From contig NZ_JAJSOK010000004.1 of assembly GCF_021283305.1 (NCBI RefSeq), positions 62,001-126,000 on the forward strand: a DNA stretch of 64,000 bases. The letters are read 5' to 3'. A program made the position numbers and the translations under genes. The notes beneath the pieces were generated by a model that saw only the letters and a list, made by a program, of their open reading frames with translations, ran no database searches and had not been told where the DNA came from. Shown one piece after another: positions 55,539 to 63,751 of this stretch (position 1 is the first letter of the stretch; every line of letters begins with the position of its first letter). Origin of the DNA: Pseudonocardia kujensis (lineage in GTDB: Bacteria > Actinomycetota > Actinomycetes > Mycobacteriales > Pseudonocardiaceae).

Positions 55539-55593
55539 TCGGCCAGAGCTGATCGGCCAGAGCTGATCGACCCCGTGCCGATCGACCCCGTGC
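55536..55593. repeat. 14/15-bp tandem repeats starting at the PspC stop
   Basis: Two exact units of TGATCGGCCAGAGC (55536 and 55550) followed by two near-identical units of (T/C)GATCGACCCCGTGC (55564 and 55579). The first TGA is the PspC stop codon. It is organised like the array at the hisG stop. Confidence 0.85.
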
Positions 55594-55629
55594 CGATCCA
55601 CCGCCCGGGGTGCGGTAGACACCCCGACC

Positions 55630-57132
55630 GTGGCCCGCACCCTGCTCACCGGCCTCCGGCTGCCCGGCCGGTCCGGTCCCGTCGCGCTCGAGACCGAGGG
55701 CGGGCGGGTCACCTGGACCGGCGCGGCCGAGGAGGCCCGCGGCAGGGCGCCGGACGGGGTGCGCGTCGACGAGCTCGACGGGGTCCTGCTGACCTCGCCC
55801 TTCGTCGACGCGCACGTCCACGCGACCGCCTCCGGCCTGCTGCTCGACGGCCTGGACCTCACCCGCTGCGCGACCGCGGCGGAGGTCCTGGCCGCGGTGG
55901 CGGAGGCCGCGGGTGCGGCCCCGCCCGCCGCCGTCGTGTGGGGGCACGGCTGGGAGGAGGACCGCTGGTCCGGCCCGCCGCCCTGGCGCGCCGAGCTGGA
56001 CCGTGCCGCCGGCGGCCGGGCGGTCTACCTCAGCCGCATCGACATCCACTCGGCCCTGGTGTCCACCGCCCTGGTCGACCGCGCACCCGGAGCGGTGGGG
56101 GCCTCGGGGTGGAGCCCGACCGGCCCGGTGAGCGCCGACGCGCACCACCACCTCCGCCGGGCCGCGCTCGCCGCCCTGGACCCCGCGCAGCGCCGGTCGG
56201 CGCAGGCCGCCTTCCTCGACCACGCCGCCGCCCGCGGGGTGGCCGAGGTGCACGAGTGCGCCGGTCCCGAGATCTCCGGCCGCGACGACCTCGCGGACCT
56301 GCTCGGGAGCGGGCACGGGGTGCGGGTCGTGGGGTACTGGGGCGAGGCCGTCGACACCCCGGAGGCCGCCCGGGCGCTCCGCGCGGAGACGGGCGCGCAC
56401 GGCCTGGCCGGCGACCTGTTCGTCGACGGCTCGCTCGGCTCGCGCACCGCCGCGCTGCACACCCCCTACCTCGACGCCCCGGGCTGCACCGGCAACCGCT
56501 ACCTCGACCCCGGGACGCTCGCCGCGCACCTCACCGCCTGCACCCGGGCCGGGATCCAGGCAGGGTTCCACGTGATCGGCGAGGCCGCCGTCGAGGCGGC
56601 CGTCGCGGCGCTGGAGGAGGCCGCCCGCGGCACGTCGCCGGCCGAGGTCCGCGCGGCCCGGCACCGCCTGGAGCACCTCGAGATGGTCGACGCCGGCCAG
56701 GCGGCCCGGCTGGCCGCGCTGGGCGTGGTGGCGAGCGTCCAGCCCCTCTTCGACGCCGCCTGGGGCGGCCCCGACGGCATGTACGCGGCCCGGCTCGGGG
56801 CGGAGCGGGCCCGCGGGATGAACCCCTTCCGCGCACTGGACGAGGCCGGCGTCGTGCTCGCCTTCGGCTCCGACTCCCCGGTCACGCCGCTCGACCCGTG
56901 GGCCGCGGTCCGCGCCGCGACGGCGCACCGCACCCCGTCGTCGTCGGTCGACGAGGCGACCGCGCTGGCCGCGCACACGGCGGGTGGCCGGCACGCCGCC
57001 GGCGGCTCCGGCACCCCCGTCCCCGTGACCGGTGGCCCGGCGTCCTACGCGCTCTGGGACGGCTCGCGGTGTCTGCGGACCGTGCGCGGGGGCCGGATCC
57101 TGCACGGGACCGGGACCGAACCCGAGGAGTGA
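55630..57132 (+). CDS. Amidohydrolase family protein (YtcJ-like)
   Basis: 500 residues of the metal-dependent hydrolase superfamily: SPFVDAHVHATASGLLLDG (HxH metal motif), a FHVIGEAAVEAAVAALEEA histidine, RHRLEHLEMVDAGQAARLAALG and FGSDSPVTPLDPWAAVRAATAHRTP (terminal aspartate). YtcJ-like enzymes hydrolyse amide or cyclic amide bonds; the substrate is unknown. GTG 55630 is taken; an imperfect TAGACA lies 8 nt before it. The cysteine-rich leader ORF begins 53 bp after its stop. Confidence 0.87.
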   Translation: MARTLLTGLRLPGRSGPVALETEGGRVTWTGAAEEARGRAPDGVRVDELDGVLLTSPFVDAHVHATASGLLLDGLDLTRCATAAEVLAAVAEAAGAAPPAAVVWGHGWEEDRWSGPPPWRAELDRAAGGRAVYLSRIDIHSALVSTALVDRAPGAVGASGWSPTGPVSADAHHHLRRAALAALDPAQRRSAQAAFLDHAAARGVAEVHECAGPEISGRDDLADLLGSGHGVRVVGYWGEAVDTPEAARALRAETGAHGLAGDLFVDGSLGSRTAALHTPYLDAPGCTGNRYLDPGTLAAHLTACTRAGIQAGFHVIGEAAVEAAVAALEEAARGTSPAEVRAARHRLEHLEMVDAGQAARLAALGVVASVQPLFDAAWGGPDGMYAARLGAERARGMNPFRALDEAGVVLAFGSDSPVTPLDPWAAVRAATAHRTPSSSVDEATALAAHTAGGRHAAGGSGTPVPVTGGPASYALWDGSRCLRTVRGGRILHGTGTEPEE

Positions 57133-57172
57133 CGTCGGGCAACCCCGCTTCCGCCCCGCCCTGCCGTTCTGG

Positions 57173-57178
57173 CATCCT
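57173..57178 (+). promoter_or_regulatory. Possible -10 of the leader ORF / PIG-L transcript
   Basis: CATCCT, a one-base variant of TAnnnT, lies 7 nt before GTG 57186. The spacing matches the leaderless promoters elsewhere in the window. Confidence 0.4.
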
Positions 57179-57185
57179 GTCCCGC

Positions 57186-57257
57186 GTGATCGACCGGACC
57201 AGCCGTCGCCCCCTCGTGGGTCGCTGCTGTCCGGGGTGTTGTCGCTGTTGCCGCTGA
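57186..57257 (+). CDS. Polycysteine leader peptide (23 aa) upstream of the PIG-L gene
   Basis: GTG 57186 opens a short frame ending GRCCPGCCRCCR and TGA; six of its last ten residues are cysteine. It begins at leaderless distance from CATCCT and stops 60 bp before the PIG-L start. GGGGTGT (57233-57239, inside the Gly-Cys codons) can pair with ACACCCC (57257-57263, just after the stop), enclosing the last Cys codons in the loop. Short leader ORFs with tandem cysteines are known in mycobacteria to couple cysteine supply to downstream sulphur genes. The same logic fits here, where the next gene may act in mycothiol metabolism. Confidence 0.6.
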   Translation: MIDRTSRRPLVGRCCPGCCRCCR

Positions 57258-57263
57258 CACCCC
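57233..57263 (+). promoter_or_regulatory. Attenuator-like hairpin over the leader's cysteine codons
   Basis: A 7-bp stem (57233-57239 with 57257-57263) extendable by CC/GG past a bulge. A second hairpin GCCGCG-CTCC-CGCGGC follows at 57279-57294, before the PIG-L start, which lacks a good ribosome site. A ribosome paused at the Cys codons would prevent the first hairpin. Confidence 0.45.
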
Positions 57264-57317
57264 CGGAAGAGTCCGCCCGCCGCGCTCCCGCGGCCCACAC
57301 AGACTGCGATCACCTCC

Positions 57318-58181
57318 ATGACCGCTCCCGCGGCCCCTGCCCTGAACCCCGTCGTCCCCGCCGGCTCCGTCGTCCCTTCCGGCTCTGCCGTCGCCGCAGC
57401 CCCGGCGCCCGCCGAGCCCGACCTGCGCGGGCACACCGTCGTCGCCCTGCACCCGCACCCGGACGACGAGGCGATCTTCACCGGCATCACCTTGCGCCGC
57501 CTGGCCGACGCCGGCGCCCGCGTCGTGCTCGTCATGGCCACCGGTGGTGAGCTGGGCGGCTCGCGGCTCCCGCTGCGTCCGGGCGAGACCGTCCGGCAGC
57601 GCCGGATCGCCGAGCTGGAGCACGCCGCCGAACTGCTCGGCGTCGCCCGCCTCGTGCTGCTGGGTCGTCGCGACTCCGGCCTGCCGGGCGGCCCCGACAG
57701 CACCCACGCCCGCGCCCTCGCCGGCGCCGAGCCGCTCGCGCTGGCGAGCCGGCTCGCCGAGATCGTCGACGACGAGGGCGCCGGCACCCTGCTCGCCGAC
57801 GACGAGCAGGGCGTCTACGGCCACCCCGACCACCGGATGGCGGGCGTGGTCGGCACCATCGCCGCCGAGCTGACCGGCGCGGACGCGTACCTCGCGACCG
57901 TCGACCGGGACGGGCTCGGCCGGCTCGGCCCGGACGGGCACCTCGTGCACGGCGCCGCCCGCGCCGCGGCCGTGCCGTTCGGCCGCGATCGCACCGAGAT
58001 CGCGCTGACCGTGGCGGGCGACGCCCGGCACCTCGCCGTCAAGCGGGCCGCGATCCTGGCGCACGCCAGCCAGGTCGACCCGGCCGAGCTCCCCGAGCAC
58101 GACTTCGCCGCCGCCTACGGCCGGGAGTGGTTCCGCCGGGCCGGCCCTGCGACCCGGCCGGGCGTCCTCGACCTCCTCTAG
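57318..58181 (+). CDS. PIG-L family deacetylase (MshB/Mca-like)
   Basis: 287 residues. After a 30-residue Ala/Pro/Ser-rich start come the zinc motif LHPHPDDEAIF (HPDDE), MATGGELGGSRL, RIAELEHAAELLG and the second histidine block GVYGHPDHRMAGV. Actinobacterial members include MshB (GlcNAc-inositol deacetylase) and Mca (mycothiol-S-conjugate amidase), besides other N-deacetylases. Which it is cannot be settled by eye; MshB and Mca usually carry different surrounding motifs. ATG 57318 has no clear ribosome site. The polycysteine leader upstream supports a thiol-related role. Confidence 0.85.
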   Translation: MTAPAAPALNPVVPAGSVVPSGSAVAAAPAPAEPDLRGHTVVALHPHPDDEAIFTGITLRRLADAGARVVLVMATGGELGGSRLPLRPGETVRQRRIAELEHAAELLGVARLVLLGRRDSGLPGGPDSTHARALAGAEPLALASRLAEIVDDEGAGTLLADDEQGVYGHPDHRMAGVVGTIAAELTGADAYLATVDRDGLGRLGPDGHLVHGAARAAAVPFGRDRTEIALTVAGDARHLAVKRAAILAHASQVDPAELPEHDFAAAYGREWFRRAGPATRPGVLDLL

Positions 58182-58215
58182 CAGACCGCCCGGGGCTGCG
58201 CCGTACGCTCTCCGC

Positions 58216-59868
58216 GTGGCCGCACCGACCGTCGACCCCGCCCCGGCCGGGTCCGCCCCCCGGGTCCCGCGGTCCACCCGCTCGCTGCGGCTCCTGGCCC
58301 GGGCGGTGCCGGCGATCGCCGCCGGTGTGGTGCTGTACCTGAGCTTCCCGCCGCGCGAGCTGTGGTGGCTCGCCCCGCCGGTGTTCGCCGTGCTCGGCGT
58401 GGTGCTGCGCGGCGTCCGCGCCCGTCGCGGGTTCCTGCTGGGCTTCCTTTTCGGCCTCGGTTTCCTGGTCCCGCTGCTGAGCTGGACCGGCAGCTTCGTC
58501 GGGGCGCTGCCCTGGCTGGCCCTGTGCGTGTTCGAGGCAGTTGCGTTCGGCCTCGCGGGCGCCGGGACGGCGGTGACGTCCCGGCTGCCCGCCGCGCCGC
58601 TGTGGGGTGCCGCCGTGTGGGTCGCGGCCGAGGCGCTGCGCAGCCGGGTCCCGTTCGGCGGGCTGCCCTGGGGACGCGTCGGCTTCGGCCAGCCGGAGGG
58701 GCTCTTCCTGCACACCGCGTCGGTCGGCGGGGTGCCCCTGCTGTCGTTCGTCACCGTGCTGGCCGGCCTCGCGCTCGGCGAGCTGGGCCGGCGGCTCGCG
58801 CGGCGCGAGGTCCGGGCGGCGGTGGTGCCGGCGGTGCTGCTCGTCGTCGCCCTGGTGGCCGGCCCGGTCGCGAGCCTGGTGCCGGCCACGGTGAACGGCC
58901 CGGCGAAGCCGCTCACCGTCGCCGCGATCCAGGGCAACGTCCCGCGGCTGGGGCTGGACTTCAACGCCCAGCGCCGCGCCGTCCTGGACAACCACGTCCG
59001 GGTCACCGAGCAGCTCGCGGCCGACGTGGCGGCGGGCCGGCAACCGCAGCCGGACGTCGTGATCTGGCCGGAGAACTCCTCGGACATCGACCCGTTCCGC
59101 AACGCCGACGCCGCCGCGGTGATCTCCCGGGCCGCGGCCGCGATCAAGGCCCCGATCCTGGTGGGCTCGGTCCTGGTGAACGCCGACCGCACGGCCAGCA
59201 ACACGATCCTGGTCTGGGACCCGGTGCTGGGCCCGGTCGCGCGCAACGACAAGCGGCGCATCCAGCCCTTCGGCGAGTACATGCCGTGGCGCTCGTTCTT
59301 CCGGCTCTTCTCCGGCTACGTCGACCGCGCGGGCAACTTCGTGCCCGGCCCGGGGCCCGGTGTGCTGCAGGCCGGCGGCGCCGACATCGGCATCGCGATC
59401 TGCTGGGAGGTCGCGTTCGACGACCTGGTGGCCGACAGCGTCTCGGCGGGTGCGACGATGCTCGCCGTCCCCAGCAACAACGCCACCTTCGGACTGTCGG
59501 AGATGACGTTCCAGCAGCTGGCGATGTCGCGGGTGCGGGCCGTCGAGCACGACCGGCCGGTCGTCGTCGCCACGACCTCGGGTGTGAGCGCGACGATCAC
59601 TCCCGAGGGCGCGGTGACCGGCAGTACCGGGCAGTTCGTGCCCGGAACCCTGGTCGCTGTCGAGACGCCGGAGGACACGACTACGCTGGCCACTCGGCTG
59701 CGGTCCGTGCCGGAGTGGGTGCTGACCGCAGCGGGAGTCATGGCGATCGGCTCCGCGCTGCTGGCCGGAAGGCGGGCACGCCGCGGTGCGGCCGCCGCGC
59801 AGGAGGGGGCAGGGTCCCGCACGGGGTCCGCGGACGCCCCCCGGGCAGGAGAGGACGTCGATGGCTGA
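58216..59868 (+). CDS. lnt: Apolipoprotein N-acyltransferase
   Basis: 550 residues. About seven membrane helices (residues 30-225; [44 protein letters not shown]) precede a nitrilase-fold domain ([18 protein letters not shown] onward). The catalytic triad regions are VIWPENSS (Glu), [15 protein letters not shown] (Lys) and [12 protein letters not shown] (Cys). It adds the third acyl chain to lipoproteins at the membrane. TACGCT at 58204-58209 lies 6 nt before GTG 58216. It overlaps ppm1 by 8 bp; in M. tuberculosis both activities sit on one polypeptide (Rv2051c). Confidence 0.95.
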   Translation: MAAPTVDPAPAGSAPRVPRSTRSLRLLARAVPAIAAGVVLYLSFPPRELWWLAPPVFAVLGVVLRGVRARRGFLLGFLFGLGFLVPLLSWTGSFVGALPWLALCVFEAVAFGLAGAGTAVTSRLPAAPLWGAAVWVAAEALRSRVPFGGLPWGRVGFGQPEGLFLHTASVGGVPLLSFVTVLAGLALGELGRRLARREVRAAVVPAVLLVVALVAGPVASLVPATVNGPAKPLTVAAIQGNVPRLGLDFNAQRRAVLDNHVRVTEQLAADVAAGRQPQPDVVIWPENSSDIDPFRNADAAAVISRAAAAIKAPILVGSVLVNADRTASNTILVWDPVLGPVARNDKRRIQPFGEYMPWRSFFRLFSGYVDRAGNFVPGPGPGVLQAGGADIGIAICWEVAFDDLVADSVSAGATMLAVPSNNATFGLSEMTFQQLAMSRVRAVEHDRPVVVATTSGVSATITPEGAVTGSTGQFVPGTLVAVETPEDTTTLATRLRSVPEWVLTAAGVMAIGSALLAGRRARRGAAAAQEGAGSRTGSADAPRAGEDVDG

Positions 59869-60652
59869 GCCCCCGGGACCGGTCCTGGTGGTCATCCCGA
59901 CCTACGAGGAGCGGGAGAACCTCGGCCGGGTCGTCGCGCGGCTCAACGCGGCCGTACCCACCGCGGACATCCTGGTCGTCGACGACGCCAGCCCGGACGG
60001 CACGGGCGAGCTCGCCGAGGAGATGGCGGCCGCGGACCCGCGCGTGCGCGTCCTGCACCGGGAGGGCAAGAGCGGCCTCGGCGCCGCCTACCTCGCCGGT
60101 TTCCGGCACGCACTGAGCGGGGAGCACCAGGTCGTCGTCGAGATGGACGCCGACGGCTCCCACGCCCCCGAGGACCTGCCGGCCCTGCTGGCCGCGCTGG
60201 AGGAGGGACCGGGCGCCGACCTCGTCCTCGGCTCCCGGTACGTGCCCGGCGGCGAGGTCGTCAACTGGCCGGCGCACCGCGAGTGGCTCTCCCGCGGCGC
60301 GAACCTGTACGCGCGGCTCGCGCTGGGCGCCCACGTCCGCGACATCACCGCCGGCTACCGGGTCTACCGCCGGCAGGTGCTCGAGCAGCTCGACCTCGAC
60401 TCGGTGATCTCGCAGGGCTACTGCTTCCAGATCGACCTCGCGTGGCGCGCGTTGCAGGCCGGGTTCCGCGTGGCCGAGGTGCCGATCACGTTCACCGAGC
60501 GCCAGATCGGCTCGTCGAAGATGGACGCCGCGGTGATGCTCGAGGCGTTCGTCAACGTCGCGCGATGGGGCTTCGAGCACCGGTTCCGCCGGCTGCGCCC
60601 CGCCCGGAGGACGCGGGACGCCGCCGCGGGAGACGGGTCCGTCCGAGCCTGA
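59861..60652 (+). CDS. ppm1: Polyprenol-monophosphomannose synthase
   Basis: 263 residues, GT2-family glycosyltransferase: [51 protein letters not shown] (DxD-type metal site), [14 protein letters not shown] and [15 protein letters not shown]. It makes polyprenyl-phosphomannose from GDP-mannose for lipoarabinomannan-type glycolipids and protein mannosylation. ATG 59861 follows AGGAGAGG and overlaps the 3' end of lnt. Here it is a separate gene, unlike the fused Lnt-Ppm1 of M. tuberculosis. No TM helix is visible. Confidence 0.95.
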   Translation: MAEPPGPVLVVIPTYEERENLGRVVARLNAAVPTADILVVDDASPDGTGELAEEMAAADPRVRVLHREGKSGLGAAYLAGFRHALSGEHQVVVEMDADGSHAPEDLPALLAALEEGPGADLVLGSRYVPGGEVVNWPAHREWLSRGANLYARLALGAHVRDITAGYRVYRRQVLEQLDLDSVISQGYCFQIDLAWRALQAGFRVAEVPITFTERQIGSSKMDAAVMLEAFVNVARWGFEHRFRRLRPARRTRDAAAGDGSVRA

Positions 60653-60676
60653 TCACGCCTCGTTAGGCTCACGGCC

Positions 60677-61150
60677 ATGAGCGGTGCGGAGCGCGAGACG
60701 CTGACCTGGGAGCTGTTCGGCGCGGCCTCGCGCGAGCTGGCCGAGCAGGTCGCGGACAGCGGCTACCGCCCGGACATCATCCTCTCGATCGCGCGCGGCG
60801 GGCTGTTCGTGGCCGGCGCCCTCGGCTACGCGCTCGGTGTGAAGAACCTGCACGTCATGAACGTGGAGTTCTACACCGGGGTGGGGGAGCGGCTCGCGTT
60901 GCCGGTCATGCTCCCACCCGTGCCGAACATCGTCGACCTGTCCGGGGCGAGGGTCCTCGTCGCCGACGACGTGGCCGACACCGGGGCCACCCTCAAGCTC
61001 GTGCGGGACTTCTGCGGCGAGCACGTGGCCGACGTCCGGTGCGCGGTCGTGTACGAGAAGCCGCAGAGCGAGGTGCGCTGCGAGTACGTCTGGCGGCACA
61101 CCCCGCTCTGGATCAACTTCCCCTGGTCGACGCTGCCCCCGGTCGTCTAG
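60677..61150 (+). CDS. Phosphoribosyltransferase family protein
   Basis: 157 residues of the type I PRTase fold. The PRPP-binding loop is RVLVADDVADTGATLKLV; IILSIARGGLFVAGALGYALG is the pyrophosphate loop; and the hood is at the C-terminus with LWINFPWSTLPPV. It resembles xanthine/hypoxanthine phosphoribosyltransferases of archaeal type (Gpt/HptB-like), so a purine salvage or regulatory role is likely. TAGGCT at 60664-60669 lies 7 nt before ATG 60677 (leaderless). A palindrome-rich terminator region follows. Confidence 0.87.
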   Translation: MSGAERETLTWELFGAASRELAEQVADSGYRPDIILSIARGGLFVAGALGYALGVKNLHVMNVEFYTGVGERLALPVMLPPVPNIVDLSGARVLVADDVADTGATLKLVRDFCGEHVADVRCAVVYEKPQSEVRCEYVWRHTPLWINFPWSTLPPVV

Positions 61151-61173
61151 ACCTCGGTGCTCGACGCCTGAGG

Positions 61174-61189
61174 GGCCGTCCGGACGGCC
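61174..61189. terminator. Palindromic terminator region, phosphoribosyltransferase / DUF885
   Basis: A 16-bp perfect palindrome GGCCGTCCGGACGGCC, nested within a larger CCTGAGG ... CCTCAGG pair (61167-61173 and 61216-61222). It lies in the 131-bp convergent gap and is probably used by both strands. Confidence 0.45.
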
Positions 61190-61281
61190 GCGCCCACAGG
61201 GCGGCCGGTGCAGGGGCCTCAGGGTGGCAGCGGCTCCCAGGACGGCCCCGACGTCGGAGAACACGACCGCCAGGGCCCGGT

Positions 61282-62922
61282 CTACAGGGCGGCCAGCTCC
61301 TGCTCGAGGTCGTCGAGGCCCAGCGAGCCCTGCGAGAGCGCGGCCATGTGCCAGGCCTTGAGGTCGAACTCCGCGCCCCGCGCCCGCTTCGCGGCGTCCC
61401 GCCCGGCCAGCCACGCGCGCTCGCCGAGCTTGTAGCTGATCGCCTGCCCCGGCCCGCCCAGGTACCGCAACAGCTCGCTGTCCAGGAAGGCGGCGTCGCG
61501 GCCGCAGTAGGCGCCGAAGAAGTCCCGGGCGAGCCCGGGTGTCCAGGTCAGCCCGCCGTGCCTCGGCGAGTCGGCAGGGACCTCCAGCTGCAGGTGCATA
61601 CCGATGTCGATGATCACCCGGATCGCCCGCATCATCTGGGCGTCGAGGTAGCCGAGCCGTTCGCCGGGGTCGGTGAGGAAACCCAGCTCGTCCATGAGCC
61701 GCTCGGCGTAGAGCGCCCAGCCCTCGAGGTTGCCGCTGATCATCCCGGCCGAGGCCTGGAAGGTGGAGAGCTCACCCGCGCACAGCGCCCACTGCCCGAG
61801 CTGCAGGTGATGCCCCGGGACGCCCTCGTGGTACCAGGTGCTCACGAGGTCCCACATCGGGAAGCGGTCGCGGCCCAGCGTCGGCAGCCAGGTCCGGCCG
61901 GGCCGGGCGAAGTCCAGGGAGGGCTGCGTGTAGTACGGCGCGGCGGCGCTGCCCTCGGGCGCGATCATGGCCTCGACGCGCAGCAGCTCGGGCGCGAGGT
62001 CGACGTGGGTGCCCTGCAGGGCGGTGATCGTGTCGTCCATGATCGCCTGCAGCCGGGCGCGAACGGCGTCGACGCCCTCGACGACCTCGCCGTGCGTCTC
62101 GAGGTGCGCCATCGCCTCGCGCGGGGTGGCGCCGGGCAGGATCCGCGCCGCCTCGGCCCGCTGCTCGTCGAGGATCCGGTGGAACTCCGACCACGCCCAG
62201 GTGTAGGCCTCGCGGGGATCGAGGTCGGCTCCCGTCCAGCGGCGGACGGCCACCCGGTACCGCTCCTCGCCCACGGCGTCCGGGACGCCCTCGGCGCGCG
62301 GGCGGTACTCGCGCGCGAGGAACTCTCGCAGCGTGCCGAGGGCGGCGGTCGGGGCGTCCGCGCTGCCCGCGGGCAGCCCGGCGTCGGCGGCGAAGGAGGC
62401 GAACCAGTCGGCCGCGAGCCACGAGCCGAACTGCTCGACCACGGCGTCGACCTGGCGGGGCGCCGCCAGCAGCCCGCGGTCGGCGCCGGCTCGGAGGCTC
62501 TCCGCGTAGCCGGCGAACGCGGCGGGGACGGCGGCGAGTCGGGCGGCGAGGTTCGCGCGCTCCTCGGCCGTGCCGGTGGGCATCAGCGTGAGCGTGGTGC
62601 GCAGGTCCTGGACCGGACCGAAGAGGATCTGGACGTTGCGGAGGTGCTCGCCGAGGGTGCGGGTGGCCTGCGCGGCGGCGAGACGCTCGCGGAGCAGCCG
62701 GGCGCATCGACGCTCGGTGTCGTTCTGCGGCTCGCCGGCGGCGTCGAGGCGCACGAGGGTGTCCCGCTCGAGGGCGTCGAGGGCCTCGTCGCCGGCGGGG
62801 GAGAGGTCGGGGAGCCGGTCCTGGCCGGTGGGCAGGCCGAGCGAGGTCGCGAGCAGCGGGTCGAGCTCGGCGTGCGCGGCGACGTGGGCGTCGGCCAGGT
62901 CCCTGATCGTGCGTGCGGACAT
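61282..62922 (-). CDS. DUF885 family protein, putative metallopeptidase
   Basis: 546 residues, largely helical, without a signal peptide. DUF885 proteins carry a zinc-peptidase-like motif, here WYHEGVPGHHLQLGQWA; other landmarks are GGDYFF-less ends, RDLADAHVAAHAELDPLLATSLGLP at the start and EGWALYAERLMDELGF in the later part, a signature of this family. The fold is thought related to M32 carboxypeptidases, but activity is mostly untested. ATG 62922 follows no strong ribosome site; GATGAT lies 6 nt upstream. It runs on the same strand as rbpA, separated by a hairpin. Confidence 0.85.
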   Translation of the reverse strand: MSARTIRDLADAHVAAHAELDPLLATSLGLPTGQDRLPDLSPAGDEALDALERDTLVRLDAAGEPQNDTERRCARLLRERLAAAQATRTLGEHLRNVQILFGPVQDLRTTLTLMPTGTAEERANLAARLAAVPAAFAGYAESLRAGADRGLLAAPRQVDAVVEQFGSWLAADWFASFAADAGLPAGSADAPTAALGTLREFLAREYRPRAEGVPDAVGEERYRVAVRRWTGADLDPREAYTWAWSEFHRILDEQRAEAARILPGATPREAMAHLETHGEVVEGVDAVRARLQAIMDDTITALQGTHVDLAPELLRVEAMIAPEGSAAAPYYTQPSLDFARPGRTWLPTLGRDRFPMWDLVSTWYHEGVPGHHLQLGQWALCAGELSTFQASAGMISGNLEGWALYAERLMDELGFLTDPGERLGYLDAQMMRAIRVIIDIGMHLQLEVPADSPRHGGLTWTPGLARDFFGAYCGRDAAFLDSELLRYLGGPGQAISYKLGERAWLAGRDAAKRARGAEFDLKAWHMAALSQGSLGLDDLEQELAAL

Positions 62923-62952
62923 GCGGTCATCATCGCCGCCGTCCGCACACGA

Positions 62953-62987
62953 CGAAGCCGGGCCCCACGGGAGGTGGCCCGGCTTCG
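62953..62987 (-). terminator. Hairpin terminator after rbpA
   Basis: A 12-bp perfect stem CGAAGCCGGGCC (62953-62964) with its complement at 62976-62987, loop 11 nt, 63 bp past the rbpA stop on the minus strand. Confidence 0.65.
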
Positions 62988-63050
62988 TGGTGCGTGCTGC
63001 GGCGCGTTCGCCGTCGCGACGCCGACCCGTTCGGGTGGGTCGGGCGATCG

Positions 63051-63392
63051 CTAGGCGATTTCCTGACGACGCTCGCGGAGCAGGTCGAGGCGCTCGTTGA
63101 GCAGCGCCTCCAACTCCGGGATCGAGCGGCGCTCCAGCAGCATGTCCCAGTGGGTGCGCGGCGGCTTGGTCTTCTTCTGCTCCGCCTCGACACCGTCGAC
63201 GCGACGCCCGACGCCGCCCTGCGGCGACTCCCAGGTCGCGGGCGCCTCGGCGTCGTTCGCGAACGGCACCTCGAACTCATGGCCCGAGGGGGAGACGTAG
63301 CGGACCAGCTGCCGCGGCGCCAGGTCGTGATTCCGGTCGGTCTCGTAGCTGACAGCCCCGAGCCGGCTGCCACGGAGCACGCGGTCGGCCAT
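63051..63392 (-). CDS. rbpA: RNA polymerase-binding protein RbpA
   Basis: 113 residues: MADRVLRGSRLGAVSYETDRNHDLAPRQLVRYVSPSGHEFEVPFANDAEAPATWE is the N-terminal tail and RbpA core; a basic linker (EQKKTKPPRTHWDMLLERRS) and the sigma-interacting domain (IPELEALLNERLDLLRERRQ) follow. It stabilises open complexes with principal sigma factors and contributes to rifampicin tolerance. The zinc cysteines of some homologues are absent. AGGATGACGC-type sequence precedes ATG 63392. A sigma-R/SigH-like promoter lies about 70 bp upstream. The gene order rbpA-ppm1/lnt matches mycobacteria loosely. Confidence 0.96.
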   Translation of the reverse strand: MADRVLRGSRLGAVSYETDRNHDLAPRQLVRYVSPSGHEFEVPFANDAEAPATWESPQGGVGRRVDGVEAEQKKTKPPRTHWDMLLERRSIPELEALLNERLDLLRERRQEIA

Positions 63393-63458
63393 GCGTCATC
63401 CTCCCGTCTTCTGCCGAGGGGGGCACCCCTCGACGGTCACATCGTCGCCACCCGGTGT

Positions 63459-63485
63459 AACGTCTGCAGTACAGCCGTGCATTCC
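63459..63485 (-). promoter_or_regulatory. rbpA: Sigma-R/SigH-like promoter of rbpA
   Basis: On the minus strand GGAAT (complement of 63481-63485), 19 bp, then GTT (complement of 63459-63461). The consensus of this redox-stress sigma class is GGAAT-N18-GTT, with one base of tolerance. In Streptomyces rbpA is a known sigma-R target, which supports the reading. Confidence 0.65.
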
Positions 63486-63608
63486 CGGGGGAGGCATTGC
63501 GCGGACACGCCGACGTCCTCGCGACCGTCGGTAACCCGCTCCTGTCCCGACGTCAGAGTGTGGCCCATCGGGCGCTTTGCCACACGCGAATGTGACGTGT
63601 CAGCCGTC

Positions 63609-63624
63609 TGTGACTTACCTCACC
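63609..63624. promoter_or_regulatory. CRP/GlxR-like site upstream of rbpA
   Basis: TGTGA-N6-TCACC matches the actinobacterial CRP motif TGTGA-N6-TCACA with one mismatch. It lies about 130 bp upstream of the sigma-R-like promoter and also 127 bp past the stop of the upstream MFS gene. Confidence 0.4.
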
Positions 63625-63751
63625 GACCGGGATCCGAGTGTTTACACGGGGGTGGCTTCCCGTTACCCGCGATCCTCATGCATCAGGATATGTGCAGGTC
63701 GGAGTGGTTGCAGCGCGAACCGTCGGAATGCGACGACCGGCGGAACCGTGA

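Larger units (their letters stand above)
63393..63751. other. 359-bp upstream region of rbpA
   Basis: It contains the sigma-R-like promoter and the CRP-like site described separately. Open frames crossing it lack ribosome sites and normal codon use, so I see no gene here. Confidence 0.65.
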
